DNA from: Streptomyces tirandamycinicus
Lineage (GTDB): Bacteria > Actinomycetota > Actinomycetes > Streptomycetales > Streptomycetaceae
Length of the DNA stretch: 64,000 nt
NCBI RefSeq assembly: GCF_003097515.1
Contig: NZ_CP029188.1
Location: 2,223,001 to 2,287,000 of the forward strand
Reading direction: 5' to 3'
How positions within the stretch are numbered: position 1 is the stretch's first letter; every line of letters begins with the position of its first letter. The notes beneath the pieces are model-generated. The model did no database searches and was not told the origin of the DNA. It worked only from the letters and a program-made list of their open reading frames with translations. A program made the translations under genes and the position numbers. This document shows, piece after piece, positions 16,432 to 24,382 of this stretch.

Positions 16432-17087
16432 CGCTCGCCTCCCGCCGCGGGGCCCGTGGTGAGCGGCAGCTCGTCGGCCAGCCGCCGCCAGCCGTCGTCC
16501 GGGTCCACCGGCGGCCCGCACTCCGGGCAGCCGTGGACGCCGATGACGGTGTCGGAGAACAGCGACCGGCTCAGCATGTTGTAGAAGGTCACCTGCCCGG
16601 GTACGGCGCCGTCCCCGGTGCGGTAGCGGGTGAGCAGGTCCACGGCGAGACCGGCCGCGATCATGGCCTGCGCGTCGGTGAACCCGGCGATCCCGTGGCC
16701 GGGGTCGGCCGCCCTCGACTCCTGCAGGGCCCGGGTGACCTCGCGCCCCCGTTCGTGCTGGGCCCGGCGCCGGGTGTAGCAGGAGTGGCAGGGGCCCTCG
16801 CCCGGCACCACCAGGGGACCGATCCTGATGAGGGGGAACTCCTGGACGACCGGGAGCCAGGTCGTGCGGCACACGCCGTGCAGCCGGGCGACCCCTTCCA
16901 GGAGGGTGGGTTCGTCCCGCCAGAGGGCGAGCACGCGGAGCGCGGTGTGGGGCCACTCGGCGGACCGGCTGCCGAGGGCGTCGGCGGTGGCGGAGGGCCA
17001 GTCGGTGAGCGCGGTCAGGTGGTCGGCGACCCTCCTGCCGAACGTCCCGGTCCACAGGATGTGCGCGGGTGCGGTGGTGAACGGCAC
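16428..17087 (-). CDS. Zinc-tetrathiolate E1-like cyclodehydratase partner
   Basis: 219 aa from GTG 17087 (GGAGAG upstream). It shows 'GPCHSCY' (Cys100, Cys103) and 'HGCPECG' (Cys187, Cys190), the zinc tetrathiolate of the E1-like partner proteins of YcaO enzymes, and little else of an adenylating enzyme. Such partners present the leader peptide and activate the YcaO protein. It starts 12 nt after the ycaO stop and overlaps the next gene. It is short for a full partner, so it may work with the E1-like half of the fusion protein encoded next. Confidence 0.8.
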   Translation of the reverse strand: MPFTTAPAHILWTGTFGRRVADHLTALTDWPSATADALGSRSAEWPHTALRVLALWRDEPTLLEGVARLHGVCRTTWLPVVQEFPLIRIGPLVVPGEGPCHSCYTRRRAQHERGREVTRALQESRAADPGHGIAGFTDAQAMIAAGLAVDLLTRYRTGDGAVPGQVTFYNMLSRSLFSDTVIGVHGCPECGPPVDPDDGWRRLADELPLTTGPAAGGER

Positions 17088-17099
17088 GGCGGTTCTCTC

Positions 17100-18464
17100 C
17101 TAGGCGAAGGGCTGCGGGTGGGGGTTGAGTTCGTGTTCCGGGTGGCTGGTGAGCCCCATCGCGGCCGGTGCCCGGTAGAGCCGGGGGTGCGCCAGGTACC
17201 GGTTGCGGTGCACGAAGGACAGCGGCATCAGCTGCGGTACGACGACCCGTACCGAGCGGAGTCCGGCGCGCCGGGCCTCCTCCGTGGTCAGCTCCACGGC
17301 GATCACCTCGGCGTCCACCGCGGCCAGCCGCTCCACCAGCCAGGACAGGTGCCGTGCGGGAGGGCCGGCCGGTGCGCGCGGCAGGTCCGCGGGCACCCGG
17401 GTGGCGCGCGGCCCGCTCAGCAGGAAGCCGAAGGCGTCGCGCCGCTCGGGGCGGCCCATGTGGAGGGCGCCGTGCAGGACGCTGGTGAAGTCCCGCGGGT
17501 CCTCGGGGACGGTGTGCGGTGCCTGCAGGGCGATGCGCGAGGAGGCCGCCTCCCGGTAGATCTTGCGGATGACCTCGGCGGGGTCGGTCCCGGTCGCGCA
17601 CATCACGAGCTGGCCCAGGGTGTCGTTGTGGTCGCTGAGCACGACCGCGTAGACGGTGGGCACGCCCACGTCCGTGGTGGCGTCGTAGAAGCGGTACTCC
17701 ACGAAGCCGTCCCTGACCCGCCGGTGCTGCTCCCGCAGGGACGGCTCGCCGGTGACGTCGATCTCCGGCAGTTCGAGGCGCTGCAGCCACACCAGTGCGA
17801 TCGCGTCGCGTTCGATCGCCTCGCAGATCCCGTTCACCAGGGCCTGGTGCAGATCCGAGTGGATCGCGCAGCCGGTCGAGATGGGATTGGCGATCCGCTC
17901 CCCGATCGCCTCGTGCGCGGTGAACAGCCAGACATAGGACGCGGGGATCCAGACCGGGCGGCTCCGGGTGAGCGACCAGCCGCGAACCCAGCGCTGCGGC
18001 AGCGAGGTGTCGGGGCGGATCAGCCAGTTCGCTTCTTCGGACAGCTCCGTGTCCGAGCAGCGAGGGAGCGCGTCGAGGTCGACCGCCTCGTCGCCGAGCT
18101 CGTCCGCGGTCGCCCAGCGCACCAGTTGCGGCTGGTAGAAGGAGTTGGTGTAGCGCTCCAGGGCCTCGGCGACGCTGATCAGCCGGGCCCGCTCGGGGTC
18201 GGTGCCGCCTCCGGCGCCGTCCAGTCCCCGGGGCTGGGCGGGGATGTCGGACCAGAGCGCGGTGGGGTCGCCGATGGACGAGACGAAGACCGAGTACGGG
18301 GGCTCGCCCGGCAGGTTGGGAAGGAGCTGGGACCCGCGCACCGGCCGCCCGGCAGGCCCGACGACGGCCTCCAGCCGCCGGAGCCCGGCGAGGTCGTCCT
18401 CCGTCCCGCCGTCCCCCCGGTCCGCGGCGGCGGTCCGGTCATCCCTCGCACGTGCATCCAGCAC
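17100..18464 (-). CDS. YcaO-family azoline-forming cyclodehydratase
   Basis: 454 aa starting at GTG 18464, with AGGAGG about 9 nt upstream. YcaO ATP-binding motifs are visible: 'SVAEALERY' (97-105) and 'CEAIERDA' (214-221). The C-terminus carries PxPxP (448-452, 'NPHPQPFA'), the hallmark of azoline-forming YcaO enzymes. It would phosphorylate backbone amides and cyclise Cys/Ser/Thr into azolines on the precursors. It is the first gene of the enzyme operon. YcaO enzymes also exist for thioamides, but PxPxP plus the neighbouring dehydrogenases favour azoles. Confidence 0.95.
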   Translation of the reverse strand: MLDARARDDRTAAADRGDGGTEDDLAGLRRLEAVVGPAGRPVRGSQLLPNLPGEPPYSVFVSSIGDPTALWSDIPAQPRGLDGAGGGTDPERARLISVAEALERYTNSFYQPQLVRWATADELGDEAVDLDALPRCSDTELSEEANWLIRPDTSLPQRWVRGWSLTRSRPVWIPASYVWLFTAHEAIGERIANPISTGCAIHSDLHQALVNGICEAIERDAIALVWLQRLELPEIDVTGEPSLREQHRRVRDGFVEYRFYDATTDVGVPTVYAVVLSDHNDTLGQLVMCATGTDPAEVIRKIYREAASSRIALQAPHTVPEDPRDFTSVLHGALHMGRPERRDAFGFLLSGPRATRVPADLPRAPAGPPARHLSWLVERLAAVDAEVIAVELTTEEARRAGLRSVRVVVPQLMPLSFVHRNRYLAHPRLYRAPAAMGLTSHPEHELNPHPQPFA

Positions 18465-18859
18465 TGGCTGCCTCCTGTCCTCTGCATGCGCAGCGATCGG
18501 CTGAAGCCAACCGGTGGGCCGGTGGAGGAGGCATCACGCGTCGGGGGTGAAACGCGTTCCGGGGGCTGGACGGCGCGAGGGTGACGGGGCATCACCCGCC
18601 GTGCGGGAGCGCGGTGACGGGCACCCGGCGCCGGGCTCCGCCGCGGTCGGGCACTCCCGCCCGGGCAACACAGCGGCCGGGCAACACTTCGGCCGGGCAC
18701 CCCCGCCCCGGACACCCCGGCGCCAGGCAACACCGCGGCCGGCCACCCCCACCCCGGACACCCCGCGGCCGGTCACCCCCGCCCCCGGGCACACCGCGCC
18801 GGGCGCCGCTTCGGCGGTCGGGGGGCGCGGGCCCGGGGCCGGCCGGCCCCCGTGCGGGA
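18465..18859. other. Intergenic region upstream of the ycaO operon, with degenerate repeats
   Basis: 395 bases between the LuxR-type regulator gene and ycaO. The ycaO ribosome-binding site AGGAGG lies at its left end, so the operon promoter is probably here. Between about 18655 and 18815 the plus strand has imperfect repeats of the type cgggcaacac and ccccggacacccc, with several GGCCGG palindromes. No gene is supported. Confidence 0.55.
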
Positions 18860-20404
18860 TCAGCCCCGGGGACTGATCAGGCCGCGCTCCGCGGCGACCC
18901 GGACCGCGTCCCGTCTGCGGCCGACCTGCAGCTTGCGGTAGACGGCCTGTACCTGCGTCTTGACGGTGTTGAGGGAGACATGGCGGCGGTCGGCGATCTC
19001 GTCCAGCGTCAGGCCGAGCGGCAGCAGCCGCAGGACGTCGAGCTCACTGCGGGTGAGCGGGTCGGCGACCGCCTGCGGCCCGGCGCCCGGTGCGTCCGGC
19101 CCTGCGGGGAACGGCGAAGCGGGTGACGTGACGGGTGAGGGGGTGGGTGACGCGCCGGGTGACCGGGCGGGTGACCGGGCAGCGTCACCCGCGGGCCCCG
19201 GGAGGGACGCTCCCCCGCCGGCGCGCCCCAGTCCCGGCGGGAGGAGGATGTCGCCCCCCGGCGCGGGCCCCGCCGCGTGGGCCTGCGCGGCTGCCGCGTA
19301 CCTCCGGGCGGTGGAGGCCGCGCCCATGTCCTCGTACCAGCGGGCCGCCTTGCCCAGCAGCCGGCTCACCTCGGGCCAGCCGTACCGCTCGGCGAGCTCC
19401 CTCGAGAGCACCCCGCGCATCAGCGGATTGGGCAGCCGGTAGGTCCACTCGTCGTCGCGCACCAGCAGGTCGTGCTCGGTGGACAGCCTCCGCAGCACCC
19501 GGTTGAGGTCGGCCCGGCCGGTCAGGGCGCGCAGCAGGGACGCGCTGAACTCGCCGAGCAGACTGGTGCGCAGCAGCACGTCCTGGTCGTCCGCGGGCAT
19601 CGGGTCGAGCAGTTCCGACAGCAGGAAGTCGGAGCAGTGGCGGATGGCCTGGGACCACCCCTCGAGGCAGGAGCGGGGATCATTGCCCCGGACCGGATTG
19701 ACCGAGGCGTAGCGGACCGCCAGCGCCCAGCCCCCCGAGCAGCGGACCACGGCGGCGACCTGGTCGTCACCGGCCTTCGCTCCGTGCGCCCGGAACAGTG
19801 CGGCCGTCTCCGCATGGGTGAACGCGAGGTCGGCGCCTCTGATCTCGGTGAGCTCGCCGCCCGCGCGGAGCTTGTGGAGCGGCAGGTCGGGTTCTCTCCG
19901 GCCGGCGAGCACCACGCTCAGGCCGCCCGGTGCGTAGCGGGCGAACTGCAGCAGGGCGCTGCGCGCGGGCCCGGGCCGCAGTTCGTGGAAGGCGTCGACG
20001 ACCAGGACGAGCGGATGCGGATGCCCGGAGACCTCGTCCAGCAGGGCGGGGACGCTCACCCCGTCGCTGAAGCGGAGCCCCTCGCCGCCCCGGGCCGCGG
20101 TGGCGCGGGCCAGGGCCGCGGCGAGGTGGGTGAGGAGCCGGGGTACATGGTTGTCATCGGCGTCGAGTGTGAGCCACGCGGGCTCGCCCAGCGGCAGCGA
20201 TCGGGCCCAGGAGGCCAGCAGCGCGCTCTTGCCGGCCCCCGGCGGACCGACCACGAGGGTGAGTCGTCTGGTCACTCCCGTGTCGAGCGTCCGGAACAGC
20301 CGGGGACGGTCCAGAAGGGGGCCGAGCACGGGCGGTATGAGTCGTGTGTGGAGCACGGAATGGGCGCCTTCTGCGGAGGGCCCGCTGCCGCTGTGCCCGA
20401 CCAT
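18860..20404 (-). CDS. LuxR-family (MalT/LAL-type) regulator of the RiPP cluster
   Basis: 514 aa from ATG 20404, chosen because AGGAGAGGCAAGG sits immediately upstream; an open frame extends further 5' without such a site. Residues about 40-60 contain Walker A ('VVGPPGAGKSALLASWA') of a STAND-type ATPase, followed by 'LVLVVDAFHEL' as Walker B. A Pro/Ala/Ser linker leads to a C-terminal LuxR helix-turn-helix ('LTRSELDVLRLLPLGLTLDEIADRRHVSLNTVKTQ'). It is smaller than full LAL regulators (about 900 aa), lacking the long helical repeat domain. Its position upstream of ycaO makes it the probable pathway activator. Confidence 0.9.
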   Translation of the reverse strand: MVGHSGSGPSAEGAHSVLHTRLIPPVLGPLLDRPRLFRTLDTGVTRRLTLVVGPPGAGKSALLASWARSLPLGEPAWLTLDADDNHVPRLLTHLAAALARATAARGGEGLRFSDGVSVPALLDEVSGHPHPLVLVVDAFHELRPGPARSALLQFARYAPGGLSVVLAGRREPDLPLHKLRAGGELTEIRGADLAFTHAETAALFRAHGAKAGDDQVAAVVRCSGGWALAVRYASVNPVRGNDPRSCLEGWSQAIRHCSDFLLSELLDPMPADDQDVLLRTSLLGEFSASLLRALTGRADLNRVLRRLSTEHDLLVRDDEWTYRLPNPLMRGVLSRELAERYGWPEVSRLLGKAARWYEDMGAASTARRYAAAAQAHAAGPAPGGDILLPPGLGRAGGGASLPGPAGDAARSPARSPGASPTPSPVTSPASPFPAGPDAPGAGPQAVADPLTRSELDVLRLLPLGLTLDEIADRRHVSLNTVKTQVQAVYRKLQVGRRRDAVRVAAERGLISPRG

Positions 20405-21308
20405 CCTTGCCTCTCCTGCGAATCGTGGCAGTGCCTGGCGGAACGTCCGCCGCCAACTGCTTCCGGCCGCCCACCGGTGAGGGACCGCCGATGACGCTGC
20501 TGCCGCACAAACAATAAGCAAACCTTCCCGCTCTGGCGGCCTTTCCTGAACTTCTCTTTGTCAACCGGAGAGACTTCGCTTAAGGAACCGCGCCACCGGT
20601 TTAGGATTCACCCATTTCCCGTTGCATGGAAGTGCGGGTTGTGCCGCATTTCCGCCCGCCGACATCCCCGGATCCGATTCACCTCAGGACCGGATTCACT
20701 ACGGAAAGTGTCCGGCCGGAAGCACGGCGTGGCGCACGAGGCGCCATGCGGGCCCGATTCACCCCGAATGGGCGGGCCCTACTATGCATTCCCTGTGAAT
20801 CTAACAATTCCACGGACACTTCGAGGCCCACCCCATACCATCTGGTTCCCCGACGGAGGCGAGGAGGCCCGGCCGGCCATCGCACAGCTCGGGCCGAGGG
20901 GCAGCAACCCTTCAGGCGATCGCATCAGCAAATCCCCTATGCGGTGCCCTATATGACAGCCCGGCAGGCCCGGCCATACGGCCCCACTAGGGAAGGTTGA
21001 GAACGATTCCGGCTTCATGCGCACCCGGAATGCCGCTTCACTGTACGGCGAAAGGGGTGCCGAACGCATAAGTGACGGCGGGCACACCGGGCGGATAGCG
21101 AGCGGATGCCGCACCTGCCCGTCCGCTGCCGGCGGGACTGCGCGGGGGCGCCGGTCGTCGCAAGCACCTCTGTGTGGGGAGGTGCGGACGTGCAGCCCCG
21201 GCGCAGCCGGCCCAGGGCGCGCCAACGGCTTGCGCCCGGATTCGAGAATCTATCCGTGAGCCCTTGGCAGCGCAGGGTGAACTCGGCTTTCTTGAGGAGG
21301 AATTGAGT
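20405..21308. other. Long non-coding stretch upstream of the LuxR-type gene
   Basis: About 900 bases with no gene I can support. The part next to the regulator (about 20515-20700) is less GC-rich, with AAACAATAAGCAAACC and TTGACA on the minus strand near 20563, so it probably holds the regulator promoter. The remainder has short open frames without codon bias. It may mark the right junction of the accessory block. Confidence 0.5.
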
Positions 21309-21485
21309 TTACGTAAGCTGCTTGCGGGGTGGGCCCTCGGCGATGTCGATGTCGATGTCGATGTCGATGTTCACCGGGGTCGGCGCTGGAGAAGGCGCCG
21401 GCGCCGGCGAGGGCTTCTGCGTGGCCGCGCCGTCAGAGGGACGGGGCCACCGTCCGGCGCGCCCGCCCGAACGCGACCGGCGCAC
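21309..21485 (-). pseudogene. Possible C-terminal gene remnant with Pro-Ala linker
   Basis: A minus-strand frame ending at TAA 21311-21309 with GC3-rich codons over its last 40 residues: a 'QKPSPAPAPSPAPTPV' linker, then 'NIDIDIDIDIAEGPPRKQLT'. The nearest start is GTG 21485, giving only 58 aa, and the N-terminal part looks non-coding. This has the look of the tail of a once longer secreted or membrane protein, cut off by insertion of the neighbouring accessory block. It could also be a genuine small gene. Confidence is low. Confidence 0.35.
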
Positions 21486-21542
21486 GCGAACGGGGAAGGG
21501 GGAACGGGGAAGGGGAACTGGGACAGCGAACAGGGAACGGCG

Positions 21543-21576
21543 GACGGCCGCGTCCCCCGATGGGGGCGCGGCCGTC
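21543..21576 (-). terminator. prfB terminator
   Basis: Hairpin of gacggccgcg (21543-21552) with cgcggccgtc (21567-21576), extended by a five-pair C/G stem and a 3-nt loop with one bulged T. It lies about 17 bases past the prfB stop codon. Confidence 0.8.
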
Positions 21577-21593
21577 GCGTGCGGCTGCTGCCG

Positions 21594-22700
21594 CTACTTC
21601 TCCCGCTGCTTCCGCCAGCGGATGCCCGCCTCCAGGAAGCCGTCGATCTCTCCGTCGAGCACCGACTGCGGGTTGCCGACCTCGAACTCCGTACGCAGGT
21701 CCTTGACCATCTGGTACGGGTGCAGGACGTACGACCTCATCTGGTTGCCCCAGGAGTTGCCGCCGTCACCCTTGAGAGCGTCCATCTTGGCCTGCTCCTC
21801 CTGGCGGCGGCGCTCGAGGAGCTTGGCCTGGAGGACGTTCATCGCGCTCGCCTTGTTCTGGATCTGGGAGCGCTCGTTCTGGCAGGAGACCACGATGCCG
21901 GTCGGGATGTGGGTGATGCGGACCGCCGAGTCCGTCGTGTTGACGCCCTGGCCGCCCGGACCGGAGGCGCGGTAGACGTCGACGCGCAGCTCGGACTCGT
22001 CGATGTCGACGTGGTCGGACTGCTCGACGACGGGGAGGACCTCGACACCGGCGAAGGACGTCTGGCGGCGGCCCTGGTTGTCGAACGGGGAGATGCGGAC
22101 CAGGCGGTGCGTGCCCTGCTCCACCGACAGCGTGCCGTAGGCGTACGGCGCCTTCACGACGAAGGTGGTCGACTTGATGCCGGCCTCCTCCGCGTACGAG
22201 GTCTCGTAGACCTCCGTGCCGTAGCCGTGGCGCTCGGCCCAGCGCAGGTACATGCGCTGAAGCTGCTCGGCGAAGTCGGCGGCGTCGACTCCGCCGGCCT
22301 CGGCCCGGATGTTGACCAGCGCCTCACGCTCGTCGTACTCACCGGAGAGGAGGGTGCGGACCTCCATCTCGTCCAGCGCCTTCCGGACGGCTTCAAGCTC
22401 GGCCTCGGCCTCCGCGCGGGTGTCCGGGTCGTCCTCGGCCTCGGCGAGCTCGAAGAGCACCTCGAGGTCGTCGATCCGTCCGCGGAGCGCCTCCGTCTTG
22501 CGGACCTCGGCCTGCAGGTGCGAGAGCCTGCTGGTGATCTTCTGCGCCGCCTCGGGGTCGTCCCAGAGGGACGGCGCCGCCGCCTGCTCCTCGAGCACGG
22601 CGATGTCTGCCCTCATCCTGTCGAGGTCCAGGACGGCCTCGATCGACCCCATGGTCGAGGAGAGGGACTTCAGCTCTTCGGATACATCGACGACTGCCAC
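21594..22700 (-). CDS. prfB: Peptide chain release factor 2
   Basis: 368 aa from GTG 22700. It has the stop-codon recognition tripeptide SPF ('[15 protein letters not shown]') and the catalytic GGQ loop ('[17 protein letters not shown]'), so it is RF2, terminating at UGA and UAA. The frame is continuous from the GTG, with no internal UGA; the programmed +1 frameshift of E. coli prfB is therefore absent. A 286-base spacer with a 7-bp tandem repeat separates it from the upstream kinase gene. Confidence 0.97.
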   Translation of the reverse strand: MAVVDVSEELKSLSSTMGSIEAVLDLDRMRADIAVLEEQAAAPSLWDDPEAAQKITSRLSHLQAEVRKTEALRGRIDDLEVLFELAEAEDDPDTRAEAEAELEAVRKALDEMEVRTLLSGEYDEREALVNIRAEAGGVDAADFAEQLQRMYLRWAERHGYGTEVYETSYAEEAGIKSTTFVVKAPYAYGTLSVEQGTHRLVRISPFDNQGRRQTSFAGVEVLPVVEQSDHVDIDESELRVDVYRASGPGGQGVNTTDSAVRITHIPTGIVVSCQNERSQIQNKASAMNVLQAKLLERRRQEEQAKMDALKGDGGNSWGNQMRSYVLHPYQMVKDLRTEFEVGNPQSVLDGEIDGFLEAGIRWRKQREK

Positions 22701-22827
22701 GCGTCCAAGGGTAACGGCATCGCGCGGAACGCCCGTCGCGCCTGTGGACAACGGGCGCCGGGCGCCCGGCGTCGGCGACAGGAGGGCGGCTCTCACCCGG
22801 CCTCGGGTCACGGGCCGCCGGCTTCCG

Positions 22828-22884
22828 GCCTCGCGCCTCGCGCCTCGGGCCTCGGGCCTCGGGCCTCGGGCCTCGGGCCTCGGG
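22828..22884. repeat. 7-bp tandem repeat between prfB and the kinase gene
   Basis: About eight head-to-tail copies of gcctcgg/gcctcgc (7 bp) in the 286-base spacer 22701-22986. They are of the slippage-prone kind. No gene lies in the spacer. Confidence 0.85.
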
Positions 22885-22986
22885 TGACCGTCCCCGGAGC
22901 CACGGGCCGCCGGCCCCGGGACCCGGACCCCGGGTCACCGGCCCGGGGCCTCGAACGGGTTCGAGACCCGAGGGCCGTAGGTCGCG

Positions 22987-24222
22987 TCAGGGCTGCGCCG
23001 GGGCCGACTGCTCGGAGTCCGCGGGCGGTGCGGAGGGCTCGTCGCCGCTCGTCGCCAGCCAGCCGCCGACGCCCGCCGCGGCCAGCACCAGGCCCGCGAC
23101 GCCGAGCGTGATCCGGCGTCTGCGGACGGCGCCGGCCCTGTGCCGGGCGGAGCCGGGGCGGCGGCGCTGGCCGGGTGCGCGCGGGGCGCGGGCGGTGCCG
23201 CGGGCGCCGCCCGCCAGTTCGTCGGGGCCGGGGACGCGCATCGAGGTGTGGGTGTCCCGGTTGGAGTCCGTGGCCGAGCTGCGGACCAGCGGGACGGCCC
23301 CGCGGCGGCGCGGTTCGGCCGGCCGCGCCGCGTACTCGACCTCCTCGTAGGGCTCGGTGGGCCCGGCGTCCGGCTCGTCCACGTCGAGCGGCGGCATCCC
23401 CGCCAGCAGCGGCAGCAGGTCGTGCAGCCGGGCGGCCAGCTCGGAGGCGCGCAGACGGGAGGCGGGTGCCTTGGCCAGGCACTGGACGACCAGCTGCCAC
23501 AGCTCGTCCGGGACCCCGGGCAGCGGGACGACGGTCTCCGTGACATGGCGGCGCAGTACGGCGCCCGGGTGCCCGCCGCCGAACGGGGTGAAGCCGGCGA
23601 GCAGCTCGTACAGCACGGTCGCGAGGGCGTAGATGTCCACGGCGGCGCGCGGAGGCAGGCCCTCGACGATCTCCGGGGCCAGGTAGTCCGGCGTACCGAT
23701 GATCTTGGTCGCCTTGGTGCGGCGCGGCGTGTCGATCAGCTTGGCCACGCCGAAGTCGGTGAGCAGGGCCGGGTGGGCGCCGCCGGGACCGAGCGGGCCC
23801 TCCATGTCCAGCAGGATGTTCTCCGGCTTGACGTCGCGGTGGACGACGCCGGCGGCGTGGGCCGCCGCGAGTCCCTCGGCGACGTCCGCGACGATCGCGA
23901 CGGCGGCCGCGGGCGCGAGCCTGCGCTCCCGGTCGAGCCTGGTCCGCAGGTCGGTACCGCGGACGAGGTCCATGACGAGGGCCAGGTCGCTGCCGTCCAC
24001 GACGAGGTCGCGCACGCCGACGACGCGGGGGTGGTCGAGTCCGAGCAGGGCCGTGCGCTCCCGGACGAACCTCCCGACCAGCTCCTGGTCGGAGGCGAGG
24101 TCCTCGCGCAGCAGCTTGATGGCGACGGGGCCCTCGGGCCCTTCGCCGAGCCACACCGTGCCCGCACTGCCCCGGCCCAGGATCTGATGGGCCGTGTACC
24201 GGCTGCCGATATTCCGTGCCAA
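22987..24222 (-). CDS. Hanks-type Ser/Thr protein kinase (PkaB-like)
   Basis: 411 aa. The kinase domain (about 8-265) shows a Gly-rich loop 'LGRGSAGTVWLGE', catalytic Lys in 'VAIKLL', catalytic loop 'HRDVKPENILL', 'DFGVAKL' and 'GTPDYLAPE'. A low-complexity basic linker leads to one membrane helix near 370-390 ('ITLGVAGLVLAAAGVGGWLA') and a short acidic tail outside. It is a membrane-anchored cytosolic kinase. With the next upstream kinase it matches the adjacent pkaA/pkaB pair I recall near prfB in S. coelicolor. The gap to that kinase (160 nt) may have its own promoter. Confidence 0.94.
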   Translation of the reverse strand: MARNIGSRYTAHQILGRGSAGTVWLGEGPEGPVAIKLLREDLASDQELVGRFVRERTALLGLDHPRVVGVRDLVVDGSDLALVMDLVRGTDLRTRLDRERRLAPAAAVAIVADVAEGLAAAHAAGVVHRDVKPENILLDMEGPLGPGGAHPALLTDFGVAKLIDTPRRTKATKIIGTPDYLAPEIVEGLPPRAAVDIYALATVLYELLAGFTPFGGGHPGAVLRRHVTETVVPLPGVPDELWQLVVQCLAKAPASRLRASELAARLHDLLPLLAGMPPLDVDEPDAGPTEPYEEVEYAARPAEPRRRGAVPLVRSSATDSNRDTHTSMRVPGPDELAGGARGTARAPRAPGQRRRPGSARHRAGAVRRRRITLGVAGLVLAAAGVGGWLATSGDEPSAPPADSEQSAPAQP

Positions 24223-24382
24223 GACTGCTCCCTCAGCGGCTGGCGTTGCCCATCAAACTACGCGGGTGTCGGGGGGCCTCGTGCCCCGGAGGGGCCAACC
24301 GTCACCTCTGCGGGGCTTTTTCCTCCGCCGAAGTCGACATGGCGACAAAAGGGCGCGACGGAGGGATCACGCGCAGGGCGGG

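Noticed and set aside
7871..18464. Class I lanthipeptide cluster
   Set aside because: LanB-type proteins are present but there is no LanC cyclase, and YcaO/SagB genes point to azoles instead.
20880..20930. GGCAGCAACCC-like core resembling part of a SAM-type riboswitch
   Set aside because: No supporting helices were found and no gene follows on the plus strand, so chance similarity is more likely.
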